Below, piece after piece: positions 16,203-24,275 of a stretch of DNA of 64,000 nt (positions are counted from its first letter, which is position 1; each line of letters opens with the position of its first letter). The DNA is from a virus: positions 1 through 64,000 of IMG/VR virus record IMGVR_UViG_3300020202_000002; one strand, 5' to 3'. The translations under genes and the position numbers were made by a program. Below the pieces are notes generated by a model. It was not told where the DNA came from, ran no database searches, and saw nothing but the letters and a program-made list of their open reading frames with translations.

Positions 16203-17444
16203 ATGTACGCATTCACGGATTACGTTCAGAACGGCCGGGGCTTCGGCGAGGTCGGACAGATGCTGCAGGGCGTCCACTACGACCCCAACCTTCTGCGTCC
16301 CTACTGGCACAAGGGCAAGCAGATGGTCACCTACAACACCGGCCGGCGCGTGGCCAACGGCGGCAAGGACGACGGCGCATGGATCCTCAAGGAAGCCCCT
16401 ATCGCCGATCTTCGCGCCCGCTATGGCTGGAACCCTCCGGTGTGGAACGCCACGTCGCTCCGCAAGGAAGACTGGATTCACCTCGACACCACGGTCCGGC
16501 AAGCAGCCCGCCCGCGGCTCAAAGCGTGGAACGATCTCGCCAGCCGCTGCTCGGTGTCGGTTCCCAACGCCATGGGCAAGACCGTCTACGAATACGAAAC
16601 CTCCAGCGACCCCGGCTTCGCGCTGGTCGACATGGACGGCGTGAAGGAAGCGTGGGGCGATGACGAGCAGTTCCAGCTGCAGGCCGTGCCCCTGCCGATC
16701 ACGCACGCAGGGTTCCAGTGCACGGCCCGCCATCTTGCCGCGAGCAAAGGCAGCGGAGGCAGCTTCGATACCCGCATGGGCGAGAAGGCCGGCCGTCGCG
16801 TCGGCGAAGCCATCGAGCGGACCCTGATCGGCGTGCAAACGGGACTCGCGTTCGGCGGCACAGGACGATACGACTCCGGCATGGCCTATGGCCGCGCCTC
16901 GCAGGTCTACGGCTACACCAACTTCCCGCAGCGCCTCACCAAGACCAACCTGGTCAGCCCGACCGGTGGCTCCTGGACGCCCGACGACACCGTGAACGAT
17001 GTGCTGGCGATGATCGACCAGCTCACGGCCAACTTCTTCTACGGCCCGTTCATGGTGTACCACAGCAACGACTGGGACCGCTACATGAACGGCGACTACT
17101 ACGTGTCGTCCGGCGCTGGTCTCGTCGCCCCGTCCAAGACTCTCCGCCAGCGACTGAAGGACATCGAGGATGTCGTCGACGTGAAGCGCCTTGACTTCCT
17201 CACGTCGGCCGCACTTGGCGTCACCTCGCCGTACGGTCCGACCACGGCCAACCCGTTCACGCTAATCATGGTGCAGATGACGAAGGAAGTCGTGTGTGCC
17301 ATTAACGGCATGGACATCACGACCATCCAGTGGGAGGAGAAGGGCGGCATGCTCTTGAAGTTCAAGACGCTCGCCATCCAAGTGCCGCTGATTCAGGCGG
17401 ACTTTTACAACAACTGTGGGCTACTCCACGCCACTACGTCCTAA
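16203..17444 (+). CDS. Major capsid protein (HK97-fold candidate)
   Basis: A 413-residue protein with a strong ribosome binding site (CAGGGAGAAA). Size, the mixed alpha/beta sequence, lack of signals and place right after the decoration gene mark it as the major head protein. Segments such as GEKAGRRVGEAIERTLIGVQTG, MVYHSNDWDRYMNGDYY and TKEVVCAINGMDITTIQWEEKGG fit the E-loop/P-domain pattern of encapsulin-like HK97 capsid proteins. No cleavable delta domain is obvious, consistent with a separate scaffold. Confidence 0.8.
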   Translation: MYAFTDYVQNGRGFGEVGQMLQGVHYDPNLLRPYWHKGKQMVTYNTGRRVANGGKDDGAWILKEAPIADLRARYGWNPPVWNATSLRKEDWIHLDTTVRQAARPRLKAWNDLASRCSVSVPNAMGKTVYEYETSSDPGFALVDMDGVKEAWGDDEQFQLQAVPLPITHAGFQCTARHLAASKGSGGSFDTRMGEKAGRRVGEAIERTLIGVQTGLAFGGTGRYDSGMAYGRASQVYGYTNFPQRLTKTNLVSPTGGSWTPDDTVNDVLAMIDQLTANFFYGPFMVYHSNDWDRYMNGDYYVSSGAGLVAPSKTLRQRLKDIEDVVDVKRLDFLTSAALGVTSPYGPTTANPFTLIMVQMTKEVVCAINGMDITTIQWEEKGGMLLKFKTLAIQVPLIQADFYNNCGLLHATTS

Positions 17445-17466
17445 TGCCTATGACCACCGCAGCGCC

Positions 17467-17502
17467 GGGGCGGGTTGTCTGCAATGACGCGGCACCCGCC
17501 CC
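17467..17502 (+). other. Strong stem-loop after the major capsid gene
   Basis: GGGGCGGGT (17467-17475) pairs perfectly with ACCCGCCCC (17494-17502) around an 18-base loop, 23 bases after the capsid stop. It lacks a T-run, so it is more likely an RNA-stabilising or partial-termination structure than a full intrinsic terminator. Confidence 0.5.
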
Positions 17503-17531
17503 ATGCAGTCCCAAAACCGAGGAGAAAGCAG

Positions 17532-18041
17532 ATGAAGTTTCGGATTTTGATCGGTCGCCACATCGACGAGCAGGGACGCCTCTACGAAGGCCCCTTGCCA
17601 CCGCGCGGAGTTCCTGGCTCGCCGGACTACAGGCCAGGCAAAGAAGGCGATGTGATCGACACCACGCTTGATCTCGTTACCCGCTTCAACCAACCCAATT
17701 CGATCAAATTCGCCCAGGTCGACGAACTGACTCCGGCGAAGTACGAGGACCCGGCAAAGACCGGTGCCAACGAAGCGGCCTACCTGGAGAAGCAACTGGC
17801 TTCCGTGCAGGAGCGTCTCAACGCCGCCAGGGCTCGCGCAACGCCCGCACCTGTTCCCGATGCGGCGATTACCGACGCTGGCAGCACGGCTACGGCGGTC
17901 GCGGATCGTCCCAAGGTGCACGACAACATGAGCCTGAACGATCTTCGCCGCATGGCGCAAGCCGAGGAGATCGACGTGCCGGCCGACTGCGCCAACGACC
18001 GGAAGAAGTTGCTTGCGCATTTGCGATCGAAGGGCTTCTGA
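17532..18041 (+). CDS. Head-module protein with SAP/Rho_N-like C-terminus
   Basis: A 169-residue protein; GAGGAGAAAG upstream decides the ATG at 17532. Residues 1-60 are beta-rich, 75-105 form an Ala/Arg coiled helix, and the last 38 residues (SLNDLRRMAQAEEIDVPADCANDRKKLLAHL) match the helix-extended-helix of SAP or Rho N-terminal domains, which bind nucleic acid. Proteins of this layout are often found after phage capsid genes as connector or head-completion candidates. Exact role unknown. Confidence 0.6.
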   Translation: MKFRILIGRHIDEQGRLYEGPLPPRGVPGSPDYRPGKEGDVIDTTLDLVTRFNQPNSIKFAQVDELTPAKYEDPAKTGANEAAYLEKQLASVQERLNAARARATPAPVPDAAITDAGSTATAVADRPKVHDNMSLNDLRRMAQAEEIDVPADCANDRKKLLAHLRSKGF

Positions 18042-18045
18042 TCCA

Positions 18046-18088
18046 CAGTGGTGGCCGCAGCTCGCCCCAGCGTCCGGCTGCCACACTG
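18046..18088 (+). other. Stem-loop at the boundary of the head module and inserted cassette
   Basis: CAGT(G)GTGG(CCG)CAGC at 18046-18061 pairs with GCTGCCACACTG at 18077-18088: 12 pairs with two left-side bulges. It lies five bases after the SAP-like gene stop and marks the junction with the cytochrome cassette. No T-run follows. Confidence 0.4.
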
Positions 18089-18098
18089 AGGATGGGTG

Positions 18099-18392
18099 AT
18101 GAATGAACACGTCTACGAGCAAATCAGCTGGATCGGTGCCATCATCGTTGCGCTAGGTGGGGGTACCGGCGTAGGCGCAATCATCAAAACCGTATGGGAC
18201 AAGTGGCGTGACTCGAACCGCGACGCCCACAAAGCGAAACGAGAAAACCGCGATGCCGTGATCAAGGAATGGGAGCGGCTGACGGACAGGTTGGGAGAGC
18301 GGATTCAAGAACTTGAAGCGCAACTGGAGCGGGCGCAGGACAAGATCACCGCCATCATCCTGGAGAACGCTCGGCTGAAAGGTGACGAATGA
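18099..18392 (+). CDS. Membrane-anchored coiled-coil protein
   Basis: A 97-residue protein with one N-terminal transmembrane helix (about 10-30, ISWIGAIIVALGGGTGVGAII) and a long charged coiled coil (40-95). ATG 18099 and GTG 18096 are both possible; GAGGATGG precedes. The layout resembles phage XhlA/holin-like or membrane-tethered signalling accessory proteins. It is the first gene of the atypical cassette and overlaps the receiver gene by ATGA, so membrane localisation of a signalling partner is conceivable. Confidence 0.6.
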   Translation: MNEHVYEQISWIGAIIVALGGGTGVGAIIKTVWDKWRDSNRDAHKAKRENRDAVIKEWERLTDRLGERIQELEAQLERAQDKITAIILENARLKGDE

Positions 18393-18865
18393 CTCGGAAG
18401 CTGGACCGAGTTCTGGTCGTGGAAGACGAGAAGGAGGCAGCCGTCCTTCTCCGCGAGGTCATGGCCGAGGCTTACGAAGTCGCGACCGCCGGCACCATTG
18501 CCGAGGGTTTGACCAAGATGGAAGGAGTTCACGCCATCTTGCTTGACCTCAGGCTTCCCAATGGTCAAGGCTGTGCCGTCATCAGAAGTTTCCACGAACC
18601 CCACCCGAACGTTCCCATCGTTGTTCTGACCGGCTGCGATGTGAACGAGCCTGAGGCGAAAGCTGCCGGCGCTCGACGTATCCTGCGAAAGCCTCAAGAG
18701 TCGCTGGCGGTGATTGGCGCTCTGCACATGGCCATCGCTGGTCCGCAGGCTGCAGAGTCGGCCGCGCGGAAGGCCAAAGAGATGATGGAGCCCGCGCTGG
18801 CAACCGTGCAGGAAATCAAGTCCACGCAGGAATCGCTGGCCAGCACGGGGAAAGAGGGAAAGTAA
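18389..18865 (+). CDS. Stand-alone response-regulator receiver domain
   Basis: A 158-residue CheY-like receiver. Acidic residues VVEDE (12-14), phosphoacceptor D53 (LLDLRLP), switch T81 (VVLTG) and K101 (LRKP) are all in place, so it should be phosphorylatable. No DNA-binding or enzymatic output follows; residues 103-158 are a helical tail. Receiver domains are rare in phages and here no kinase is visible, so a host histidine kinase would be the donor. Its start overlaps the preceding stop and its stop overlaps the cytochrome start, tying all three together. Confidence 0.85.
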   Translation: MTRKLDRVLVVEDEKEAAVLLREVMAEAYEVATAGTIAEGLTKMEGVHAILLDLRLPNGQGCAVIRSFHEPHPNVPIVVLTGCDVNEPEAKAAGARRILRKPQESLAVIGALHMAIAGPQAAESAARKAKEMMEPALATVQEIKSTQESLASTGKEGK

Positions 18866-20649
18866 TGCGTGGCGTCGTCGCGGCAATCTGTTCGCTCATC
18901 TTCGCTGCGCCTCTTCTGGCGCAGGAACCCGTTAAGATCACGCGCCTACCCGGTCCGAATGAGGCCCTTGCGCTGGCCAAGGCCGACGCCGACACGCTGC
19001 CGCGCGAAATCTGCTGGTGCGCGCGCTACATCTGGATAACCTCAGGCGATATCGACGACGCCCGCGCCATCTCGGACGCCATCAACCGCGTGTCGCGCTC
19101 GGCGCGCATCTACCGGCCGGTTTTGATCGGTAAAGACAAGCTGCTGGTGGCTCGTGTCGAACTGCACAAGTATGCCCTGACCGACAGCGATTTGCAGGAA
19201 CTGACTGCGCTCTGGGAGGAGCTGCAATTCGATCCGGCGCTGAGCTTCTTCATCACGAAGGGCATGATCCGCCTGGCGCTCGAGCGTGAGTTGCCGCTGA
19301 AGGGTCACGGCACGGTCAAGCGGTGGATGGAGATTGCCGGCAAGAAACGGCTGATCAAAAAACGAGAGGCGTTCGACATCACCATTGACGCCGAGAACAT
19401 CGAACTGATCCGCACGCCTGATCCTGAACTGGACCCGGACCTGCTGGCGTCTCTCGTGGAACTGACTGGCTCGAATGCGCCGCTGGTGACGGACCGATAC
19501 TTCCTGGCCCGCGTCATGGCGACGATCCAGGGCAAACAGACGACATACAAGGAAATCTTCGGTGGGCTGTACTACCAGTTCGCGGGAATCAAGCGCGGCT
19601 TCAAGAAGGGAACGGATGAGGACAACTTCCTCGAATCGCTGGGCATCGGCAACGTCGCTCAGGGTGTGACGGCCAAGCAGGTTTTCGACAAGATCCCGTC
19701 GAACCAGAAAGTCGGCGTGGCTCACTCCCGTTTGCACGGCCGCCCGCGCATCGTGGAATACTTGCCCACGATCGCCGCTGAAGTCGGGCAGGCGGAAGGC
19801 TTGGCCGTGTTCACGCTGGACGGGTTCGACGAGGACATAGACGTTGACGAGAACCCGCTCGACAACCTGGCCAACTTCAAGGCCCGCGCGAAGGAGTGCA
19901 TCTACATCCGGTTGAACGGTATGCACGGCTACGCCCTGTTCGACGAGCAAGGAGCACTGGCCGACGAAGTGCCGTTCAACGTTGCGAACGACAGGAACAT
20001 CACGCAGCCGCGCACGATGCGATTGCAAGCGGCGGTTTCCTGCATCGGCTGCCATGAGGCCATGGGACAAGATGGCTGGCACCCGATCACCAACGACGTG
20101 GCGAAACTCGACGCGATCGGCCTGTTCCCGTTCGGCATCTCGCGGCTGAGCCGCCAAGAGCGCGAGAAACTGCGAGCCCAGTTCACCGGCAACCCTGAGC
20201 GGGCGCTGCAGAGGTCGCGGGACGACTTCAGTCTCTCGGTATTCCGCTGTACCACCGGCGAAGGGTATGGCCTGTGGAAGCAGTCGAAGACGCAGACCGA
20301 CGTGGTGAAGCTGAGCGCCGAACGCATCGCCAACGGCTGGCGGTCGTACTTCTACGACGCCGTGGGCGCACGGCAGGCGCTGTTGGAGTGCCGCATCCGA
20401 GTCGAAGCCAAGGACGCCGACGAAGAGGCAAAGAAGGCGCAGGCTCTCGTCAAGCAACTGATGGAAGCCACGATCCCGCCGATTACGCCCCTGCACCACC
20501 TGGGCGACCTGGTTGTCCAGGAAAGCAGGCCGATCGCGCATCTGGTGGCGGGAACGCCGATCACGCGAACCGATTGGGCGCTGGCGCGTCCGGTGTTTGC
20601 GGAGCGCGTGCGCAGGGCCATGAAGGTGATGTTCAAGGAGAGCAAATGA
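18865..20649 (+). CDS. Large secreted c-type cytochrome-like protein
   Basis: A 594-residue protein with an N-terminal signal peptide (cleavage near AAPLLAQ, about residue 20). One haem c site CIGCH lies at Cys393, Cys396 and His397. The 370 residues before it are unrecognised alpha/beta sequence; the C-terminal 100 include a coiled segment. Export and haem attachment would need host cytochrome maturation. The family looks like uncharacterised planctomycete extracytoplasmic proteins. ATG overlaps the receiver stop by one base. Electron transfer is the likely general role; partner unknown. Confidence 0.75.
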   Translation: MRGVVAAICSLIFAAPLLAQEPVKITRLPGPNEALALAKADADTLPREICWCARYIWITSGDIDDARAISDAINRVSRSARIYRPVLIGKDKLLVARVELHKYALTDSDLQELTALWEELQFDPALSFFITKGMIRLALERELPLKGHGTVKRWMEIAGKKRLIKKREAFDITIDAENIELIRTPDPELDPDLLASLVELTGSNAPLVTDRYFLARVMATIQGKQTTYKEIFGGLYYQFAGIKRGFKKGTDEDNFLESLGIGNVAQGVTAKQVFDKIPSNQKVGVAHSRLHGRPRIVEYLPTIAAEVGQAEGLAVFTLDGFDEDIDVDENPLDNLANFKARAKECIYIRLNGMHGYALFDEQGALADEVPFNVANDRNITQPRTMRLQAAVSCIGCHEAMGQDGWHPITNDVAKLDAIGLFPFGISRLSRQEREKLRAQFTGNPERALQRSRDDFSLSVFRCTTGEGYGLWKQSKTQTDVVKLSAERIANGWRSYFYDAVGARQALLECRIRVEAKDADEEAKKAQALVKQLMEATIPPITPLHHLGDLVVQESRPIAHLVAGTPITRTDWALARPVFAERVRRAMKVMFKESK

Positions 20650-20879
20650 CTTCGATTCTGCTGACAGTCCTCGGCACTGTCGTCATCGCAATGCTGGCCC
20701 GCGGATTGGCCAGCCTTGACGGTGCCGATTGGGGTGCAGTGGTTCTGGTCGCCGCCATTGGTCTGGTGGCGGTGCTGGTCGGCATGGCGTGGCTGGACAA
20801 CAACGTGGATGGCCTTCGTGCGGCTGGCGACCAAGGCGGGGTGGACAGCCGCTCGGCCTATATTCACGACAGTCGGTGA
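20646..20879 (+). CDS. Small two-span membrane protein
   Basis: A 77-residue protein whose ATG overlaps the cytochrome stop (ATGA), with AAGGAGAGC just upstream. Two hydrophobic segments (about 4-20 and 29-47) separated by a short charged loop; C-terminal tail soluble. Such small two-span proteins can be holins or cassette-specific anchors. No lysis gene stands beside it, so holin is only a possibility. Confidence 0.5.
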   Translation: MTSILLTVLGTVVIAMLARGLASLDGADWGAVVLVAAIGLVAVLVGMAWLDNNVDGLRAAGDQGGVDSRSAYIHDSR

Positions 20880-20895
20880 TGTTCAAGGAGAAGAG

Positions 20896-21192
20896 ATGAC
20901 TAAGTTCCGCAAGAAACCTGTTGTGATCGAAGCTGTGCGTTGGACGGGGCGAGAAGCCGATTTGCCGTCCGTGCTTTCTCTTGTGAACTTCGACAAACTC
21001 CCGAACAATGGCCCCGAGATCAAGCCTGGCATTGGCTTCACGCCGCCACTTGGAACACTCGACATCCCCACCCTCGAAGGGACGATGACGGCTCAGCCTG
21101 GCGACTGGATCATTCGCGGTGTGAAGGGCGAGATTTACCCGTGCAAGCCCGACATTTTCGAGGCGACCTACGAGCCAGTGGAGACACCGTGA
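20896..21192 (+). CDS. Conserved phage protein (FRKKPVVIEAV family)
   Basis: A 98-residue protein; CAAGGAGAAG upstream fixes the ATG at 20896. It carries the hallmark start FRKKPVVIEAVRW, then GTLEGTMTAQPGDWIIRG and a YPCKPDIFEATYEPV ending that recur in small proteins of very many phages. Biochemical role unproven. Its presence inside this cassette shows that phage genes are interleaved with the cytochrome genes, arguing against host contamination. Confidence 0.8.
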   Translation: MTKFRKKPVVIEAVRWTGREADLPSVLSLVNFDKLPNNGPEIKPGIGFTPPLGTLDIPTLEGTMTAQPGDWIIRGVKGEIYPCKPDIFEATYEPVETP

Positions 21193-21287
21193 CCCCGCTA
21201 GTCATCCAAATTGCCTGGGGAGTATTCGCCGCAGTCGTCGTTGGCTGTGTGATCGAGCTGCTGCTGTATCTGGGAGAATCGAAATGA
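21189..21287 (+). CDS. Single-span membrane micropeptide
   Basis: A 32-residue GTG-started peptide overlapping both neighbours by four bases (GTGA at the start, ATGA at the end). Almost all of it is one hydrophobic helix (VIQIAWGVFAAVVVGCVIEL) followed by a short charged tail. The double overlap suggests a genuine, translationally coupled membrane micropeptide ahead of the second cytochrome. Confidence 0.5.
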   Translation: MTPLVIQIAWGVFAAVVVGCVIELLLYLGESK

Positions 21288-22222
21288 GGACGTTCGCCTC
21301 GATCCTGCTCTTGTTCGCGGCCGGTGTCGCTTTCGCCGACGACGGTTACGTCCCCGTGGGCAACGGCATCTACCGCTACGGCAACGGGTCCGGCTACTAC
21401 AGGCGCAGCTACGTTCAGCCGTGCTACACCTGTGGACGGTATACCCCAGGCTACTTTCTCTACCAGCAGGTTGACTACACGCCGCCCGCTGCGAAGCCGC
21501 CCGAGCCCACGGACGACGACTTCGACACGAAGGTCATCGATTACCTGAGCCTCGAAGCGAAGCTGGCCCAACGTGCTGAGGTGATCAAAGCGCTCGCCTC
21601 GCGCCTGCCCGCGCGATCGCCGGTTCAATACGGGTACAACCTGACCGGCCAGAGCACGACGTACTACGGCGCTGTCCACGCCTACCAGCCGCCGCAAGCC
21701 CAACTGATCAACCCGAACGAGGCTTTGCACCAGTACGGGCGCATCGTGGAGAACGTGCAGACGGCGGGACGCGAAGCCGTGCAGGGTTTCGCCGGCGTCA
21801 CGGCCAACGTCACTGCGGAATCGACGAAGGCGGCACAGATCGCAGCGGCGCTGCACGGCGCGGCTCAGGTGGTCAAAGCCACGCAGGAAACCAAGGTACG
21901 AACGGAGCAGTTCCAGCTTCAGAGCGGTCCGGCCGATTTGCCACCGAAGCAGTTCGGACAAGGGAACGCCTGGGCCGCGAGCGCCCAGCGGTGCATCGCG
22001 TGTCACAGCGGAGCGAAGAAGGAAGGCGGCTTCGACGTGTCGACGTTCCCGACGATGGATGCGGAAGGCCAGCTAGGGGTGTTCAGGCGTCTCATGGAAA
22101 ACAAGCCTGGCAAACCGCGAATGCCGCTAAACGCAGATCGTTCGCCTGGGCAACTGCCCCCCAACGAACTGCACCTATGGATTCCCAAGCAGCCGGATGC
22201 CCAGCAGGCACCGGCGAAGTGA
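21284..22222 (+). CDS. Secreted monohaem c-type cytochrome
   Basis: A 312-residue protein with a clear signal peptide (cleavage near AGVAFA, about residue 18). Residues 25-60 are Gly/Tyr-rich with a CYTCG pair; 160-215 are helical and Ala-rich. The C-terminal domain has CIACH (Cys237, Cys240, His241) and a candidate axial Met280 in KPRMP, 39 residues later, as in class I cytochromes c. Phage coding is supported by the ATGA overlap with the micropeptide. Likely an electron carrier in the periplasm-like space. Confidence 0.8.
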   Translation: MRTFASILLLFAAGVAFADDGYVPVGNGIYRYGNGSGYYRRSYVQPCYTCGRYTPGYFLYQQVDYTPPAAKPPEPTDDDFDTKVIDYLSLEAKLAQRAEVIKALASRLPARSPVQYGYNLTGQSTTYYGAVHAYQPPQAQLINPNEALHQYGRIVENVQTAGREAVQGFAGVTANVTAESTKAAQIAAALHGAAQVVKATQETKVRTEQFQLQSGPADLPPKQFGQGNAWAASAQRCIACHSGAKKEGGFDVSTFPTMDAEGQLGVFRRLMENKPGKPRMPLNADRSPGQLPPNELHLWIPKQPDAQQAPAK

Positions 22223-22371
22223 ATGGTGCGACCGGGAATAAGGGGCTCCAGTACCGCACGCGAAGAGTGACCCTGAAAGACCCACAGGTGTAAGAGCGAA
22301 AGCCAAACACCGGTTGAAGCTCATAAGCGTGCCTTGGGTCGTACCTGGCTTTCTTTAACAAGGAGTTCGAC

Positions 22372-22539
22372 ATGAAGAAGTTTCTCGCTCTCGTTCTTGG
22401 CCTTGGCCTGCTCGCCGTATGCAGCGGTGACGCTGACGCCCGCGTGCGACGTGCCAAGGTGGTGGTCCGCCAGCAGGTGGTTCGCCAGGCCGTTGTGGTC
22501 GCGCCGGCCCGCACGGTGGTTCGCATCCGCACTCGCTGA
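22372..22539 (+). CDS. Small secreted basic protein
   Basis: A 55-residue protein with AAGGAG ten bases upstream. Signal peptide (LALVLGLGLLAVC, cleavage near ADA), mature part very basic and Val-rich (RVRRAKVVVRQQVVRQAVVV). Resembles small exported basic proteins often seen in planctomycetes. Function unknown. The 22223-22371 stretch before it holds no other gene that I can support. Confidence 0.6.
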   Translation: MKKFLALVLGLGLLAVCSGDADARVRRAKVVVRQQVVRQAVVVAPARTVVRIRTR

Positions 22540-22558
22540 GACAGGCAAGGCGATCGGC

Positions 22559-22633
22559 GTGGGGCTGATCGTCGTCTCGGTTCTCTGGCTCTGGCTCACT
22601 GCTGAGCCGTTCGTTTACTCGGAGGAACCATGA
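22559..22633 (+). CDS. Possible hydrophobic micropeptide
   Basis: A 24-residue GTG-started frame whose stop overlaps the next ATG (ATGA). The body is one hydrophobic stretch (LIVVSVLWLWLTA). AAGG at 22547-22550 could serve as ribosome binding site. Very short, so the call rests on the overlap and hydrophobicity only. Confidence 0.25.
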   Translation: MGLIVVSVLWLWLTAEPFVYSEEP

Positions 22634-22944
22634 AGAGGCTGATTCTCGCCGCTCTGCTGTGCCTGGCATTCGCGGGCAACGCATCGGCTCAGTTCGTTGA
22701 CGTGAGCGTGGGACGGCGGGTCTTCGCACCCCGCGTGTTCGTTCCTCGCGTCTTCGCCCCGCGCGTATTCGCGCCGCCGATCTACTCGGCCCCCGTGTTC
22801 TCCGCGCCCGTCTACTCGGCTCCGACGTTCGCCGATCCGTGCAGTGTGCCCCTGGGCACCTACAGCACGTTCTCGGTCCCGGTGTACTCCGCGCCGGCTT
22901 TCGTGCCGTTCCGCGCGTTCGGCACCACGATCATCGTGCGCTAG
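22630..22944 (+). CDS. Small secreted repeat protein (FAPRVF/YSAP repeats)
   Basis: A 104-residue protein with a signal peptide (cleavage near GNASAQ, residue 21). The mature part is tandem hydrophobic-Pro repeats: RVFAP/RVFVP units, then IYSAP, VFSAP, VYSAP units. CGGAGG before the ATG is a good ribosome binding site. Repeats of this type occur in planctomycete secreted proteins; function unknown. A strong intrinsic terminator follows. Confidence 0.65.
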   Translation: MKRLILAALLCLAFAGNASAQFVDVSVGRRVFAPRVFVPRVFAPRVFAPPIYSAPVFSAPVYSAPTFADPCSVPLGTYSTFSVPVYSAPAFVPFRAFGTTIIVR

Positions 22945-22978
22945 CGGCCTCAGACCACCCCAAGGCCGCTACCTGGGC

Positions 22979-23012
22979 CTCCCCGGCTGGCTTTCGTCAG
23001 TCGGGGAGTTTT
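22979..23012 (+). terminator. Intrinsic terminator of the cytochrome cassette
   Basis: CTCCCCGGCTG (22979-22989) pairs with CAGTCGGGGAG (22998-23008): 11 pairs including one G-U, 8-base loop, followed by TTTT. It lies 35 bases after the repeat-protein stop and should end or reduce transcription of the cassette. Confidence 0.85.
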
Positions 23013-23023
23013 AAGGAACAGAG

Positions 23024-23947
23024 ATGGCGAAGCGACGACAATTCATTCCCTGCACCGCGAAGGACACGCTTCCGACACCGGAACTGCGACTGCTCGCCGC
23101 CCAAAAGGCAGTCGAGGTCAACCCGGCCAACGCCGCGCCTGAGTTCGGCCTGCAACGCGCCATGGGACTTACGATGTCGGCCCTTGGCGCCGTCACCGAA
23201 CATGTGGCAGCGACCGCCGAACATTTGGCTCTCATAACCTCGAAGTGGTGGGGGCCGAAGGTGCGCCTCACCGTGTCGTTCATGGACACGAACGACCAAG
23301 CTCTCATCCAAATGATCCTGTCGCACCTGAATGCCTGGGGGCAGTACGGCGACATCGTGTTCTCCTGGACTCAACGCAATGGACAGGTGCGGATCGCTCG
23401 CGACCGACCGGAGAACTGGTCATTCATGGGGACGGACATCCTCGCGATCCCTCCGAACCAACCAACGATGATGCTGGGTGGTATGACGCTGAAAACGCCT
23501 GAGAGAGAACGAAGGCGAGTGATACGTCACGAAGCTGGTCACACCCTCGCATTCCCCCACGAACACTGTTTGCCGGAGATCATCGCCAAGATCGACCCGG
23601 CCAAAGCCATCCCCAAATTCATGCGGGAACAAGGATGGACGGCTCAGGAAGTTAAGAATCAAGTGCTCACGCCGCCCGATCCTCGCCACCTGCGAATGAC
23701 GGTGCACGCGAACCAGAACGGCATAATGTGCTACCGCATTACGGGAGACATCACATACGACGGCAAAGACATTCCAGGTGGCGAGGATATCGACGCCATC
23801 GACGGAGAGTTTTGCGGCAAGCAGTACCCGCTGACCGTGCCGCCATCGCCGCCAGTTTCCCTTGACGGCATCACGTTCGCCATAGCCACCGACCTTATCA
23901 CCGTCACGGCCCCGGCCAAGTACAAGACGAAACGAATCACAACCTGA
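23024..23947 (+). CDS. Metzincin-type zinc metalloprotease
   Basis: A 307-residue protein with the zinc motif HEAGHTLAFPH (His169, Glu170, His173, His179) and a Met-turn NGIMCY (Met235), the combination that defines metzincins; Ala replaces the usual Gly at position 176. No signal peptide is present, so it acts in the cytosol, leaves by lysis, or rides on the virion. The N-terminal 75 residues are helical. It sits alone with one small gene between two terminators. Possible roles: virion protein processing or host-surface digestion. Confidence 0.85.
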   Translation: MAKRRQFIPCTAKDTLPTPELRLLAAQKAVEVNPANAAPEFGLQRAMGLTMSALGAVTEHVAATAEHLALITSKWWGPKVRLTVSFMDTNDQALIQMILSHLNAWGQYGDIVFSWTQRNGQVRIARDRPENWSFMGTDILAIPPNQPTMMLGGMTLKTPERERRRVIRHEAGHTLAFPHEHCLPEIIAKIDPAKAIPKFMREQGWTAQEVKNQVLTPPDPRHLRMTVHANQNGIMCYRITGDITYDGKDIPGGEDIDAIDGEFCGKQYPLTVPPSPPVSLDGITFAIATDLITVTAPAKYKTKRITT

Positions 23948-23958
23948 AAGGATTGATC

Positions 23959-24264
23959 ATGAACCAAGAAGCCCTCAACATCTGCGCCCACGAGCTGGAA
24001 GAACTGCACGCCCACTTCCAGCCCCCCGAAGGAGCGCAGGCCGCGCCCGACGTATTCGGCTTGCTGAAGTTCATCCGCGACCTGACCGCTGCCATCAAGG
24101 CCGGCGACTACTGGGCCATCTTCGAAGCCGTGTACGAGATCATGGGCCAGTTCCGCAGAAAGCCCGAAACGGATGGGGGTGTTGCGTTCGCTCTGGGTGA
24201 TGGGACCTTGCGAAAGAAGCTGCTGGCGATCATCGCCAAGATCCTGGCCAGCCTGGGAGAGTAA
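23959..24264 (+). CDS. Hypothetical helical protein
   Basis: A 101-residue, mostly helical protein; AAAGGA upstream supports ATG 23959 (TTG 23953 is an alternative). Amphipathic C-terminal helix (RKKLLAIIAKILASL). Co-transcribed with the metalloprotease and followed by a terminator, so possibly its partner. No family recognised. Confidence 0.5.
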   Translation: MNQEALNICAHELEELHAHFQPPEGAQAAPDVFGLLKFIRDLTAAIKAGDYWAIFEAVYEIMGQFRRKPETDGGVAFALGDGTLRKKLLAIIAKILASLGE

Positions 24265-24275
24265 GCCAGCCTCGG

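Noticed and set aside
19042-20541. Long open frame (499 codons) on the minus strand opposite the large cytochrome
   Set aside because: Mirror of a well-supported + strand gene with signal peptide, haem motif and overlapping neighbours; GC-rich third positions create long antisense frames.
20646-20879. Holin call for the two-span membrane protein
   Set aside because: No endolysin or spanin gene lies next to it and it is embedded between cytochrome genes, so the label cannot be supported.
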